This document shows, piece by piece, positions 53,281 to 62,574 of a DNA stretch of 64,000 nt. Source of the stretch: Lichenihabitans sp033947565 (lineage in GTDB: Bacteria > Pseudomonadota > Alphaproteobacteria > Rhizobiales > Beijerinckiaceae); the NCBI RefSeq assembly GCF_033947565.1, contig NZ_JARPVX010000007.1:62001-126000 (forward strand), written 5' to 3'. The translations under genes were made by a program, and so were the position numbers. The notes beneath the pieces are model-generated. The model was not told the DNA's origin. It saw nothing but the letters and a program-made list of their open reading frames with translations, and made no database searches. Within the stretch, counting starts at the first letter, position 1, and every line of letters starts with the position of its first letter.

Positions 53281-54396
53281 TTACTGGCTGCCTTCCGACT
53301 GCCCCATGATCTCCTGCGCGGTGAAATTGATGCCGCAGGTCGGGAAGGCGTTGCCGACGAAGAAGTTGTCGGTCTGGTTCGGGAAGGTGTTGTCGCCCGC
53401 CTTGAAGTCGGGCGCCTCGACATGGGCGAGCGGCAGCCGGATCGATTGCGGCACCACGTCGCCGTGCAGCGCCGCCAGCGCCGTCTTGATCGCCACCGCG
53501 ACCTGCGCCGGCCCGGTGCCGCCGGACGCGCATTTCAGGCCCTTGTCGCCGTTCGTCAGGCAAAGCTTGCGAAAACCATTCTCGGTTTCGGCCGCGGCCG
53601 GCACCAGCGGCAGGCCGGCGTCGATGAAGGCCCGCACCATGCCGGTGGAACCGCCCTGGGACGTCATGCCGTCGAATTTGTTGTTCACCGCGATGGCGTC
53701 GGCCGCCACCTTCTGCGAGGTGCCGTCGTCCCACTTGCCCACCACCTCGACCGATTCGAAGGGCTTGCCCGAGGCCTTCAGCGTATCCTGAATGCCTTTG
53801 TGGCGATCGTTGTCGACCGAGGTGCCGGCAACGCCGCGCACTTCCAGGATGCGGCCGCCGTTCGGCAGGCTCTTGACCAGCCAGTCGCCCCAATATTTGC
53901 CGAGTCCTTCCTGGTCGACGTTGACGTTGATGGCTTCGTCGGTGTCGATCGTGTTGTCGAACGCCACCAGCACCACGCCGGCCTGCTTGGCGCGACGCAC
54001 AACCGCCTTGAAGGCGGTCGGGTTCTGGGCGTCGACCACGACGGCGTCGTAGCCTGAGTCGATGAAGTTGTTGATGGCCGAGATCTGCGCCGCGATGTCC
54101 TCGCCGGTGGAGACGACCTTGAACTCCTTCAGCTCGGCCTTGACCTCGGGCTGCTCCGCATAGGCCTTGGCGGTCTTCACCATCTGAATGCGCCAGGTGT
54201 TGCCGATGAAGCCGTTGGCGAGCGCGACCCGGTAGGGCCCCGGCTTCTTGGCGTATTTGAAGAATTTCGTTTGGGCCGTCCACGGCACGAAGCACTGCGC
54301 ATCGGCGCTCGGGCCCGACACGACCTCCGGGCCGGCAGCCTGCGCGACGCCCACCATGCAGGCGCCGGCGAGCAACGAGAGTACGAGCGATTTCAT
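53281..54396 (-). CDS. Sugar-binding periplasmic protein (Peripla_BP_4)
   Basis: This 371-residue periplasmic protein has a Sec signal peptide (MKSLVLSLLAGACMVGVAQA, cleavage after AQA). The mature part begins AGPEVVSGPSADAQC and has the sugar-binding type-I fold features YRVALANGFIGNTWR and a DAVVVDAQNP strand. An even number of Cys residues suggests a disulfide. It is the first gene of the second sugar ABC operon, divergent from the GT9-like gene. No catabolic gene accompanies this transporter, so its ligand is open. Confidence 0.92.
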   Translation of the reverse strand: MKSLVLSLLAGACMVGVAQAAGPEVVSGPSADAQCFVPWTAQTKFFKYAKKPGPYRVALANGFIGNTWRIQMVKTAKAYAEQPEVKAELKEFKVVSTGEDIAAQISAINNFIDSGYDAVVVDAQNPTAFKAVVRRAKQAGVVLVAFDNTIDTDEAINVNVDQEGLGKYWGDWLVKSLPNGGRILEVRGVAGTSVDNDRHKGIQDTLKASGKPFESVEVVGKWDDGTSQKVAADAIAVNNKFDGMTSQGGSTGMVRAFIDAGLPLVPAAAETENGFRKLCLTNGDKGLKCASGGTGPAQVAVAIKTALAALHGDVVPQSIRLPLAHVEAPDFKAGDNTFPNQTDNFFVGNAFPTCGINFTAQEIMGQSEGSQ

Positions 54397-54544
54397 GGGG
54401 TCCCCTCCGGACTGCGTGGCGGCTTCGCCGCTCTCGCCTTGATGTTGGGGGCACACTAGCATGTTTGTGGGAGCGCGAGTAAAGCTCGGTGCATCCGCAG
54501 ATCGCGATAACCCCGTCGCTTTACCTGGCTCGGTTCGGGACGCG

Positions 54545-55432
54545 ATGATGACGGCGACGGATCTGCACGGGGCTTGGCTCGCCGCGATGCGCCGGGGCGA
54601 TTTCGAGGCCGCCTGGGCCGTCAATGCCGCGGTGCTGGCCGCGCATGACCCTGCGACCCGCGACGATCCTCGCCTGCCCTACCACCTGCGCTGGGTGTGG
54701 GACGGTCGCTCGTTCGCCGGACGTCACGTGCTGGTGCGCTGTTATCACGGCCTTGGCGACACGCTGCAATTCGCCCGCTTTCTGCCGGCCCTGGCGGCGC
54801 GGGCGGCCTCCGTCAGCCTGGAATGCCAGCCCGCCCTCGTGCCGTTGCTCTCCCGCATGCCGGGGCTGGCCCGGGTGATCGCCTTCGATGTCGCGGCCCC
54901 CGTGCCGCCGTCGGAATGCGACATCGAGGTGATGGAACTCGGCTTCGCGTTGCGGCTGCGACCCGAGGCCTGTCCGCCGCCCACCCTCGCCGGCCCCCCT
55001 GCTGCGGCCTTGCCGCCCGGCACGCTCGGGCTCTGCTGGCAGGTGGGCGATTGGGACAAGGCCCGCGAAGTGCCGCCCGCTCTTCTGTCACGTCTTGCCG
55101 AAGCGCGTCCCTGCGTGTCGCTGGTGCCAGGCCGGGCGCCCCTGCCCTGCCTCAACCCTGACGGCTGCCCGCCGGGCATCGCGGAAACGGCGGCCCTGGT
55201 GGCCGGCGTGGCCCGGGTCGTCACGGTCGATACGATGGTGGCCCATCTGGCGGGGGCGCTCGCCCGGCCGGTGACCCTGCTGCTGAAGCACGACGCGGAC
55301 TGGCGCTGGATGGCCGATGGCGCTGCGTCGCCCTGGTATCCGACGATGCGGATCCACCGGCAGCCGGAGCCCGGACGTTGGGCTCCCGTGCTGGCGGCGG
55401 TCGAGGCCGACCTCCTCAGTGAGACCGGCTGA
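54545..55432 (+). CDS. GT9/ADP-heptosyltransferase-like protein, short form
   Basis: This 295-residue protein resembles the C-terminal part of TPR-linked glycosyltransferases: VLVRCYHGLGDTLQFARFLPAL, the VVTVDTMVAHLAGAL nucleotide-sugar loop, and DWRWMADGAASPWYPTMR near the end. The TPR array usually found ahead of this domain is reduced to a short helical stretch. The ATG at 54545 is chosen, and an open frame extends to 54461. It is divergent from the sugar-binding protein and converges with a metallophosphoesterase whose end it overlaps by 17 bases. The sugar acceptor is unknown. Confidence 0.78.
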   Translation: MMTATDLHGAWLAAMRRGDFEAAWAVNAAVLAAHDPATRDDPRLPYHLRWVWDGRSFAGRHVLVRCYHGLGDTLQFARFLPALAARAASVSLECQPALVPLLSRMPGLARVIAFDVAAPVPPSECDIEVMELGFALRLRPEACPPPTLAGPPAAALPPGTLGLCWQVGDWDKAREVPPALLSRLAEARPCVSLVPGRAPLPCLNPDGCPPGIAETAALVAGVARVVTVDTMVAHLAGALARPVTLLLKHDADWRWMADGAASPWYPTMRIHRQPEPGRWAPVLAAVEADLLSETG

Positions 55433-56321
55433 GGTCGAGTTTCGCTTCGACCGAGAAGCCGCCCGACACCGGATCGAAGCTGCGCTTCTGCCCTTCGATC
55501 GTCCAGCCCGCCCCCTGGCGGTCCAGGCGGAACAGGTGGTAGGCGGCACGGTGCCCCGGCGTGCCGGGCACGGCCGAGCAGGATTCGACGCCCACCACCG
55601 GCACGGGGCCGCGCGGCCCTTCGAGCAGCGCCACGCTCGAGCGGTGGTTGTGGCCGTGGATCACCAGTTCGGCCCCATGGTGCGCGATGATGTCCTCGAA
55701 CTTGCGCGCGTCGCGCAGGCCGCGCCCGGTCGAAGCCCCGTCCTCGTTGGGCGGGTGGTGCACCATCACGACGGCCGCGAGGCCCTGCCGGGCCGCATCG
55801 TCGAGCAGCGCCGCAAAGGCGTCGCGCTGTTCGTGGCCGAGCGCGCCCGAGGCCAGGAACGGCGCCGTGGGGATCGCCGACGACAGGCCGATCAGCGCCA
55901 CGTCGCCACGCCGTCGCCAATACGGGAAGGCCACCTCGCGGGCCGGCCCGGGCGCCTGGTCGGAGGTCCAGGGCGCGAAGGTGGCCGAGATGTGCTTGGC
56001 CGAGGAGCGCGTATAGGCGTCGTGGTTGCCGGGCACGAAGCTGACGTCATGGGTGGGCCCGAGCCCGGCCAGCCAGTCTCGCGCAAAGGGAAATTCCGCC
56101 GTCAGGCCGATGTTCAGGATGTCGCCCGTCATGGCCGTGTGGTCGGGGTTCTGGGCCCGCATGTCGTCGACGAGGCGCGCCAGCACGGCCATGTCGTGCA
56201 GCTTGGACCGCCGGTTCCAGTTGATGTAGCCGGTCAGCCGCTTGCCCAGCAGGTCGCGGTAGCGGGGCGTCGGCAGGGGCCCGATGTGGGCGTCCGACAG
56301 GTGGGCGAGCAGAAAGGTCAC
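55416..56321 (-). CDS. Calcineurin-like metallophosphoesterase
   Basis: This 301-residue cytosolic hydrolase has the metal-site motifs in order: LSDAHIG (D-x-H), MTGDILNIG (GD), FVPGNHDAY (GNHD), MVHHPP and VIHGHNHRS (GHNH). It would cleave a phosphomonoester or diester with two metal ions. The group includes cAMP phosphodiesterase CpdA-like proteins and many others, so the substrate is not defined. Its stop overlaps the convergent GT9-like gene. The start is the ATG at 56321. Confidence 0.92.
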   Translation of the reverse strand: MTFLLAHLSDAHIGPLPTPRYRDLLGKRLTGYINWNRRSKLHDMAVLARLVDDMRAQNPDHTAMTGDILNIGLTAEFPFARDWLAGLGPTHDVSFVPGNHDAYTRSSAKHISATFAPWTSDQAPGPAREVAFPYWRRRGDVALIGLSSAIPTAPFLASGALGHEQRDAFAALLDDAARQGLAAVVMVHHPPNEDGASTGRGLRDARKFEDIIAHHGAELVIHGHNHRSSVALLEGPRGPVPVVGVESCSAVPGTPGHRAAYHLFRLDRQGAGWTIEGQKRSFDPVSGGFSVEAKLDLSRSH

Positions 56322-56484
56322 GGAGCAGTCCTGTGACGTGCCCTCACGCGGCGGTCAAGCCGCCCGAGGAGCGGCTGAGCCTCGCATCACCCGAACGAGG
56401 GTTGGCGCCGCGCGCCCGGCGGGCCATTGTGTCGCGGAGCCCGCATTCGTGGAGGTTTGTTTCATTCGCCTGCCCGCCGTCCTG

Positions 56485-56940
56485 ATGCCCTTCGCCAGCC
56501 CGGCCATCCACCTGGCGGCCCGCCTGGTCCGGCCGATGACGCTCGGCGCCCGGGTGGTGGCGATCGATGCCGAGGAACGGGTGCTGCTGGTGAAGCACTC
56601 CTACCTCAAGGGCTGGTACCTGCCGGGCGGCGGCGTCGAGCCGGGAGAAACCCTCGAGGACGCGGCCCGGCGTGAAACCCGGGAGGAAACGGGCGTCGCG
56701 GTCACAGGGCCGATGACGCTGCACGGGATGTTCTTCAACCGGCAGGCGTCGCGGCGCGACCATGTGGCGGTGTTCGTGGCGCGCGCCTTCGAGCGGCCCG
56801 CCACGTTGCCGGGGCCTGACCTCGAGATCGCCGAGCGGCGCTTCTTTCCCCTCGACGGGCTGCCGGCCGATCTGGCGGGCGCCACGCGGGCGCGCCTCGA
56901 CGAGATCGCCGGACGGGCGCCGCGCAGCGCCGATTGGTAA
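56485..56940 (+). CDS. NUDIX hydrolase
   Basis: This 151-residue protein has a clear Nudix box: GGGVEPGETLEDAARRETREETGV (G-x5-E-x7-R-E-x2-E-E pattern) near residues 52-75. It hydrolyses a nucleoside diphosphate linked to another group. The ATG at 56485 fits relatives with about 20 residues before MTLGARVVAID. A GTG at 56449 with a GGAG site is an alternative. The next gene, DedA, follows 96 bases later. Confidence 0.9.
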   Translation: MPFASPAIHLAARLVRPMTLGARVVAIDAEERVLLVKHSYLKGWYLPGGGVEPGETLEDAARRETREETGVAVTGPMTLHGMFFNRQASRRDHVAVFVARAFERPATLPGPDLEIAERRFFPLDGLPADLAGATRARLDEIAGRAPRSADW

Positions 56941-57036
56941 GGCCGAGCCCGTATCGGCCGAGCCGGTACGCCTTTCTGGTCGCGTCGCCGGCCGTTCGAT
57001 GGCAGAAGCGGCGAAACGCTTCGGAGAACCGATCGG

Positions 57037-57672
57037 GTGCTGGAACCAATCATCGCCGCCTTGGCGTCCGTCATCACGGCCATCATCGACACCACGGGCC
57101 ATGTCGGCGTGGCGTTCCTGATGGCGGTCGAATCGGCCTGCATCCCGCTGCCGTCGGAAATCATCATGCCGTTCGCGGGCTACCTCGCCTCGACGGGCCG
57201 TTTCAGCTTATGGGCGCTGGCGACCGCCGGCGCGCTCGGCTGCAACCTCGGGTCCGCCATCGCCTATGCGGTTGGGGCACGGGGCGGCCGGCCGGCGGTC
57301 GAACGCTGGGGCCGCCGCGTGCTGGTGACGCGCCGCGACATCGACTGGGCCGAGCGGTTCTTCGCGCGGTACGGCGGCATCACGGTCTTCGTGTGCCGGC
57401 TGCTGCCGGTGGTGCGGACCTTTATCGCGCTGCCGGCCGGCATCGCCCGCATGCCGCTGTTGCCGTTCCACCTTTATACCTTCGTGGGGTCCTGGATCTG
57501 GTGCTACCTGCTGGCCTGGGTGGGGTCGAGCCTCGGCGACCAATGGGACAAGAACCCCGAACTGCGCGCCACCTTCCACAAGTTCGATGCCGTCATCGTG
57601 GTCGTCGTGGTTCTGGCCGGGGCCTGGTTCATCTGGCATCGGCTCGGGGCTCTGAAGCGCGAGCGGGTTTGA
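57037..57672 (+). CDS. DedA family membrane protein
   Basis: This 211-residue inner-membrane protein of the DedA/SNARE-associated family has ESACIPLPSEIIMPFAGYLA near the N-terminus and FFARYGGITVFVCRLLPVVRTFIALPAG, whose conserved Arg residues are needed for function in relatives. Family members flip undecaprenyl phosphate or other lipids and affect membrane potential. The GTG at 57037 has a GGAGA ribosome site. It is followed after three bases by the 2'-5' RNA ligase-like gene. Confidence 0.93.
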   Translation: MLEPIIAALASVITAIIDTTGHVGVAFLMAVESACIPLPSEIIMPFAGYLASTGRFSLWALATAGALGCNLGSAIAYAVGARGGRPAVERWGRRVLVTRRDIDWAERFFARYGGITVFVCRLLPVVRTFIALPAGIARMPLLPFHLYTFVGSWIWCYLLAWVGSSLGDQWDKNPELRATFHKFDAVIVVVVVLAGAWFIWHRLGALKRERV

Positions 57673-57675
57673 ACC

Positions 57676-58185
57676 ATGCCGGCTGACCCGCTGATCCTGA
57701 CGGCCGCCTTCGATGCCGTGTCCGGGCCGTGGTTCCAGGCTTTGCGCGACCGGTATTTCCCGGCCAAGCTCAACATCGTGCCGGCCCACCTGACGCTGTT
57801 CCACGCCCTGCCCGGGGTGGAACATGACGCGATCCTGGAGCGCCTCGACCGTGAAGCCGGAGCCGTGCTGCCGTACCGCACCGGAGAACTCAGGTTTCTG
57901 GGTCGCGGCGTCGCCATCGAGGTGGTGTGCCCGGCCCTGATGGCGTTACGTCAAGGGCTCGTGGCCGCCTGGGGCCCCTGGCTGACGGCGCAGGACCGCC
58001 AGGGTTTTCGCGCCCATGTGACGGTCCAGAACAAGGTGAAGCCCGAGCAGGCCCGGGTCACGCTTGAGGCGCTGGCGGCCGGTGCCGTCGAGCAGACGGG
58101 CGCGCTGATCGGCCTCGACCTGTGGTGGTACCGTGGCGGCCCCTGGGAGCCGGCCGGCAGCGTGCGGTGGCGACCGGCCGACTGA
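57676..58185 (+). CDS. 2'-5' RNA ligase / 2H phosphoesterase family protein
   Basis: This 169-residue member of the 2H superfamily shows two His motifs, AHLTLFHAL near residue 38 and AHVTVQNKV near residue 115, spaced as in LigT and YjcG-like proteins. It may act on RNA or cyclic-nucleotide 2',3' or 2',5' phosphates. It lies three bases after the DedA gene, so both are likely on one transcript, and it is convergent with the chemoreceptor gene (three bases between stops). Confidence 0.88.
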   Translation: MPADPLILTAAFDAVSGPWFQALRDRYFPAKLNIVPAHLTLFHALPGVEHDAILERLDREAGAVLPYRTGELRFLGRGVAIEVVCPALMALRQGLVAAWGPWLTAQDRQGFRAHVTVQNKVKPEQARVTLEALAAGAVEQTGALIGLDLWWYRGGPWEPAGSVRWRPAD

Positions 58186-58188
58186 CGG

Positions 58189-60558
58189 TCAGAACTCCGA
58201 CCAGCCCTCGTCAACCTCGGCCTCGGCCATAAGGGCCGTCGCGGCCCCGCCGGTCCGGCCCCGCGATGCGACGGCCGGCCGGGAGGCCGCCTGGCGGGGC
58301 GGATGGGCCACGGCGGCCGGGGCGGCGTCGCCGAGCTGGAAGCGTCCCATCGAACGCGTCAGCGCCGCGATCTCCTGGGCCAGGTGATGGCTGGCCGCGG
58401 TGGTTTCCTCCACCATGGCGGCGTTCTGCTGGGTCACCTGGTCCATCTGGGTCACGGCCACGTTGACCTGCTCGAGCCCGAGCGTTTGCTCGCCCGCGGC
58501 ACGGGCGATCTCGCTCACGATGGCGTTGATCTCGCTCACCTCGCTCAACACGCGCTCGAGCGCGATGCCGCCCTGGCCGACGAGCGCCACCCCGTGCGAC
58601 ACCTGGGTGCGCGAGGCCGATACCAGCGCCTTGATCTGCTTGGCGGCTTCGGCGGAGCGTTGCGCCAGGGTGCGGACCTCCGACGCTACCACCGCGAAGC
58701 CGCGGCCCGCCTCGCCGGCCCGCGCCGCCTCGACGCCGGCGTTCAGCGCCAGCAGGCTCGTCTGGAAGGCGATCTCGTCCACCACGCCGATGATCTGCCC
58801 GATCTCGCCCGACGAGGCCTCGATGGCGCCCATCGCCGCCACGGCATCCTGGATGACCTTCCCGGATTGTTCCACATGGGCCTTGGCGGCACCCACGATG
58901 TCGCGCGCATGAACGGCGCCGTCGGCGGTCTTGCGCAGGGCGCCCGTCACCTCGCCGAGGGCCGCGGCGGTTTGCTCGAGGCTGGCGGCCTGGTTCTCGG
59001 TGCGGCGCGACAGGTCGTCGGCCGCGCCGGCGATCTCATCGGTGCCGCTGCGCAACTGGTCGGCATTCTCCACCACTTCGCGCATCGCGGCCCGCAGGCG
59101 GCCGAGCGCGTCGTTGAAGTCGAGCCGCAGGCTTTCGTAGTCTGGCGCGAAGGGTGTCACGATCTCTTGCGACAGCTTGCCATGGGCGAGGTCGGTCAGC
59201 CCCCTGGCGAGGCCTTGCACCACTGTGGCCTGCTGTTCGGCCGCGAGCGCCCGTTCGCGCTCGGTGGCCGCACGCTCGGCCTCGCGCTGGGCCGTCAACC
59301 GGCTCGCTTCGCCGGCCAGCCTGTCGGCGGCCAGCATGTTGTCCCGGAACACGCCCACGGCCGCCGCCATGGCGGTGATCTCGTCGCGGCCGCCGGTCGC
59401 CACCGTGGCGGTGCGATCGCCCGCGGCCAGCCGGCCCATCACCCCGGCCAGCCGGATCAGCCGGCGCGTGATGGAGCGGCGCACATAAACGATGCCGATC
59501 AGCAAGGCCGCCACGATCACCAGGCCGCTGGTGGCGGCGTTGACGCCGAGCGTCTGGCGCGTCACCGCAGCCGAGCGATCGACGGCCTTCTGGGCCAGGT
59601 CTTCTTCGGTGTGGACCAGCACCTTCACGTCTTCGCTCAGCACGGCAGAGCCCGCATTGAGGTCGTTCAGCAGCCCGTTGACGCGGCCGCCGATGTCGGT
59701 GGCCTGGTTGCGCAGGGTGAAGACGCCGCTCGGCCCGGCCCCGATGTCGAGCAGCGCCTTGACGAGCGGCGCCAGCCGGTCGGCGTCGGCGCCGCTGCCG
59801 AAGGCCTTCAGGCCCTTACCGAGATAAACCTCGGCCCAATTATACTGGGTGCCGATGTCCGACAGGGCGCTGTCGGAAGCGTTGGCGACCGCCGACAGCA
59901 TGCCGAAGGCGAGATTGGCGTTGGCCTGGACGTCCATGGCGGCCTGAAGCGTCTTCAGGTCGGTGGCCAGCGTCTGGGTGGCGCCGCTGTTGCCCTTGCC
60001 GAGGGCGTCGATGTCGCCGCCGACCGCGGTCTGCAAGGCTTCCTGGAGCGGCCTGACGAAATCCATCAGGTCCTGGTAGCGCGACAGGGCTTCCCCGACC
60101 GCCACCTGCATCTTGTCGGCCACGCCGATCCGCTCGGCCGCGGCGGCCTTCAGGTCGGCGATCTTGGGCGCGAGGTCCCGGTTGTGCCGCTCGATCGCTT
60201 CCAACTGGTCCGGCACGCCGACCCTGCCCCGCAGGCGTGCGAGACCCTCGGCCTGGGCCGCCAGCATGCCGTCGATCTGCTCGGCGTGCTGGGCGAGGCC
60301 GCCCAGGCTGGTTTGCGACGCCAGCCCCGGGGCCTCGGCGGCCAGGATGGCATTCTGCCGGGCGAAGGACAGCGAGGCCGTGACGGTCGGCAAGGTGCGC
60401 GATCCGAGCGCGCTGACGATGCCGGCGCTTTGCAGCGAGAACCAGGACGACGATGCGCCCGCCACGGCGGCCAGCCCCGCAAGGCCCAGGAAGGCGGCGC
60501 TGAGCCGCGCCGCGATTCCAAACCGGACCGGTGCGGGTTTATGCGGTGCAGGCGACAT
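58189..60558 (-). CDS. Methyl-accepting chemotaxis protein with C-terminal xWxxF tail
   Basis: This 789-residue chemoreceptor has one N-terminal transmembrane helix (about 15-40), a large periplasmic sensor of about 300 residues, a second helix (SGLVIVAALLIGIVYV), a HAMP domain (RRSITRRLIRLAGVMGRLAAGDR), and the signalling domain with hairpin tip EIAFQTSLLALNAGVEAARA. The chain ends EGWSEF, which fits the xWxxF motif that tethers CheR or CheB. The ATG at 60558 has an AGGGGAAG ribosome site. No other che gene is adjacent. Confidence 0.93.
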   Translation of the reverse strand: MSPAPHKPAPVRFGIAARLSAAFLGLAGLAAVAGASSSWFSLQSAGIVSALGSRTLPTVTASLSFARQNAILAAEAPGLASQTSLGGLAQHAEQIDGMLAAQAEGLARLRGRVGVPDQLEAIERHNRDLAPKIADLKAAAAERIGVADKMQVAVGEALSRYQDLMDFVRPLQEALQTAVGGDIDALGKGNSGATQTLATDLKTLQAAMDVQANANLAFGMLSAVANASDSALSDIGTQYNWAEVYLGKGLKAFGSGADADRLAPLVKALLDIGAGPSGVFTLRNQATDIGGRVNGLLNDLNAGSAVLSEDVKVLVHTEEDLAQKAVDRSAAVTRQTLGVNAATSGLVIVAALLIGIVYVRRSITRRLIRLAGVMGRLAAGDRTATVATGGRDEITAMAAAVGVFRDNMLAADRLAGEASRLTAQREAERAATERERALAAEQQATVVQGLARGLTDLAHGKLSQEIVTPFAPDYESLRLDFNDALGRLRAAMREVVENADQLRSGTDEIAGAADDLSRRTENQAASLEQTAAALGEVTGALRKTADGAVHARDIVGAAKAHVEQSGKVIQDAVAAMGAIEASSGEIGQIIGVVDEIAFQTSLLALNAGVEAARAGEAGRGFAVVASEVRTLAQRSAEAAKQIKALVSASRTQVSHGVALVGQGGIALERVLSEVSEINAIVSEIARAAGEQTLGLEQVNVAVTQMDQVTQQNAAMVEETTAASHHLAQEIAALTRSMGRFQLGDAAPAAVAHPPRQAASRPAVASRGRTGGAATALMAEAEVDEGWSEF

Positions 60559-60668
60559 CGGCTTCCCCTTGTTAGGGGTAGCCAAGCATCGACACCTGAG
60601 AGTGACGTTAAGGAAGCGGGGTCATCTGCGTTTCTCGCAGCGAAACCAGGCACTTTCGACCGGCAGGG

Positions 60669-61355
60669 TTACGGTTTGACCAACGGCGCCGGGCCGCGGC
60701 TGAGCAGGAACACGGCTTGCTCGCCCCAGATGTTCCACACCCACCAGGGCGTCGCGTCGCGCATCGGCCGGCCGGCACGGTCGAGCACCACGCCGCGTTC
60801 GATGCGGGCGCCGACCGCGGCGGCGAGATCGAGGAAATCCCGCACGGTGCAGAAATGGATGTTGGGTGTGTCGTACCAGCTGTAGGGCAAGCGATCGTTG
60901 ACCGGCATGCGGCCCCGCCATGCGATGTCGAGGCGCACCCGCCAATGGCCGAAATTGGGGAACGACACGATGGCATGGCGGCCAATGCGCAGCAGGTTCT
61001 CGAGCACCACCTTGGGCCGCCGCGTCGCCTGCAGGGTCTGGCTGAGGATCACATAATCGAAGGCGTCGTCCGGGTAAGCGTCGAGGTCGGTGTCGGCATC
61101 GCCCTGGATCACCGACAAGCCCGTGGCGACGCAATCGTTGACGCCGCGCTGGGACAGTTCGAGGCCCCGCCCGTCGACCTCGCGGGTGTCGGCCAGCAGG
61201 CGCAGCAGCGCCCCGTCGCCGCAGCCGAGGTCGAGCACCCGGCTGCCGGGCCGCACCATGTCGGCCACGAGGCGATGGTCGCTGCGGGCGTCCGCGACGG
61301 TGAGCGGCGCCGGCCGGCGGATGCCGAAGGTTTGGCCGGTGATGCGGGCCATCAT
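60669..61355 (-). CDS. metW: Methionine biosynthesis protein MetW
   Basis: This 228-residue methyltransferase-like protein has the SAM-binding motif VLDLGCGDGALL, then ELSQRGVNDCVATGLSVIQGD and a conserved C-terminal SYDTPNIHF-like segment (SWYDTPNIHFCT). MetW acts with MetX in homoserine acetylation in many proteobacteria. The start is the ATG at 61355, two bases beyond the metX stop, with a second ATG at 61352. The pair is in the usual order metX-metW. Confidence 0.95.
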   Translation of the reverse strand: MMARITGQTFGIRRPAPLTVADARSDHRLVADMVRPGSRVLDLGCGDGALLRLLADTREVDGRGLELSQRGVNDCVATGLSVIQGDADTDLDAYPDDAFDYVILSQTLQATRRPKVVLENLLRIGRHAIVSFPNFGHWRVRLDIAWRGRMPVNDRLPYSWYDTPNIHFCTVRDFLDLAAAVGARIERGVVLDRAGRPMRDATPWWVWNIWGEQAVFLLSRGPAPLVKP

Positions 61356-61356
61356 C

Positions 61357-62565
61357 TCAACCGAGGCCCCGGGCGCGCGCTGCGGCATCGAGGAAGCCCT
61401 GGCTGGTCGCCACGAGATCCGGGATGTCGAGCAGAAAGGCGTCATGGCCCTTGTCGGTCTCGATCTCGACAAACGACACCGAGGCACCCCCGGCATTCAG
61501 CGCATGCACGACGGCGCGCGAATCCGAGGTCGGGAACAGCCAGTCGGACGTGAACGACACCACGCAGAAGCGCGTCGCCGTGCCCTTGAAGGCATGGGCC
61601 AGCACGCCGCCGTAATCGGCCGCGAGGTCGAAGTAGTCCATGGCGCGCGTCATGTAGAGGTAGGAATTGGCGTCGAAACGGTCGACGAAGCTGCGCCCCT
61701 GGTAGCGCAGGTAGCTTTCCACCTGGAAGTCGGCGTCGAACGAGAAGGTCGGGGCGGCGCGGTCCTGCAGGCGGCGGCCAAACTTCGCATGCAGGGCCTG
61801 GTCGGACAGGTAGGTGACGTGCGCCGCCATGCGGGCGACCGACAAGCCCTTCTCGGGGCGCGTGGCGGCATCGATGTAGCGGCCGCCGCACCAGTCGGGG
61901 TCGGCCATGATGGCCTGCCGGCCGACCTCGTGGAAGGCGATGTTCTGCGACGAATGGCGGGCCGCGGTGGCGATCGGCATGGCGGCAAAGACGCGTTGTG
62001 GGAACAGTGCCGCCCATTGCAGCACCTGCATGCCGCCCATCGAGCCGCCGGCGACACAGAACAGCGTGTCGATGCCGAGGTGGTCGACCAGCATGGCCTG
62101 GGCCCGCACCATGTCCCGGATGGTGACCACCGGCATGTCGAGCCCATAAACGCGGCCCGCGGGATCGAGCGACGCGGGGCCCGTCGAGCCGAGACAGCCG
62201 CCGACCACGTTGGAGCAGATGACGAAATAGCGGTCGGTGTCGATCGGCTTGGCTGGGCCTACCAGGACGTCCCACCAGCCGGGCTTGCCGGTGACCGGAT
62301 GCACATTGGCGACATGCTGGTCGCCCGTCAGGGCATGGCACACCAGCACCGCATTGGATCGGTCGGCATTCAGGGTGCCATAGGTCTGGTAGGCGATCGT
62401 CAGCGGAGCCAGCGGCACGCCGGAATCCATCGCAAGCGGCTGGTCGTCCGGAAAGCTGACCACGAGGCTCGTGGGCGTATGGGTTTCCCGGTGATGGTGG
62501 ATGCGCGCGGCGGCAAAAGGCGATGCCACGGAAAGTCCCTCGAACGCGTTCGGTATATCGAACAT
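61357..62565 (-). CDS. metX: Homoserine O-acetyltransferase
   Basis: This 402-residue alpha/beta-hydrolase enzyme transfers an acetyl group from acetyl-CoA to homoserine, the first committed step to methionine. The nucleophile is in AGGSMGGMQ, and the catalytic Asp and His are expected in SDWLFPTSDSR and DKGHDAFLLD. CHALTGDQHV forms the oxyanion region. The ATG at 62565 lies inside a perfect inverted repeat. The frame extends 46 codons upstream without similarity. Confidence 0.96.
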   Translation of the reverse strand: MFDIPNAFEGLSVASPFAAARIHHHRETHTPTSLVVSFPDDQPLAMDSGVPLAPLTIAYQTYGTLNADRSNAVLVCHALTGDQHVANVHPVTGKPGWWDVLVGPAKPIDTDRYFVICSNVVGGCLGSTGPASLDPAGRVYGLDMPVVTIRDMVRAQAMLVDHLGIDTLFCVAGGSMGGMQVLQWAALFPQRVFAAMPIATAARHSSQNIAFHEVGRQAIMADPDWCGGRYIDAATRPEKGLSVARMAAHVTYLSDQALHAKFGRRLQDRAAPTFSFDADFQVESYLRYQGRSFVDRFDANSYLYMTRAMDYFDLAADYGGVLAHAFKGTATRFCVVSFTSDWLFPTSDSRAVVHALNAGGASVSFVEIETDKGHDAFLLDIPDLVATSQGFLDAAARARGLG

Positions 62566-62574
62566 CTTGTTCGA
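62558..62574. promoter_or_regulatory. Inverted repeat across the metX start codon
   Basis: TCGAACA (62558-62564) and TGTTCGA (62568-62574) are perfect 7-base arms around a 3-base centre that overlaps the metX ATG. It may be an operator or an mRNA hairpin that hides the start codon. A SAM-II consensus was not recognised upstream. Confidence 0.5.

Noticed and set aside
62558..62574. LexA box at the metX start
   Set aside because: GAAC-N5-GTTC has the wrong spacing for the Gram-positive box and the wrong arrangement for the alphaproteobacterial GTTC-N7-GTTC box.
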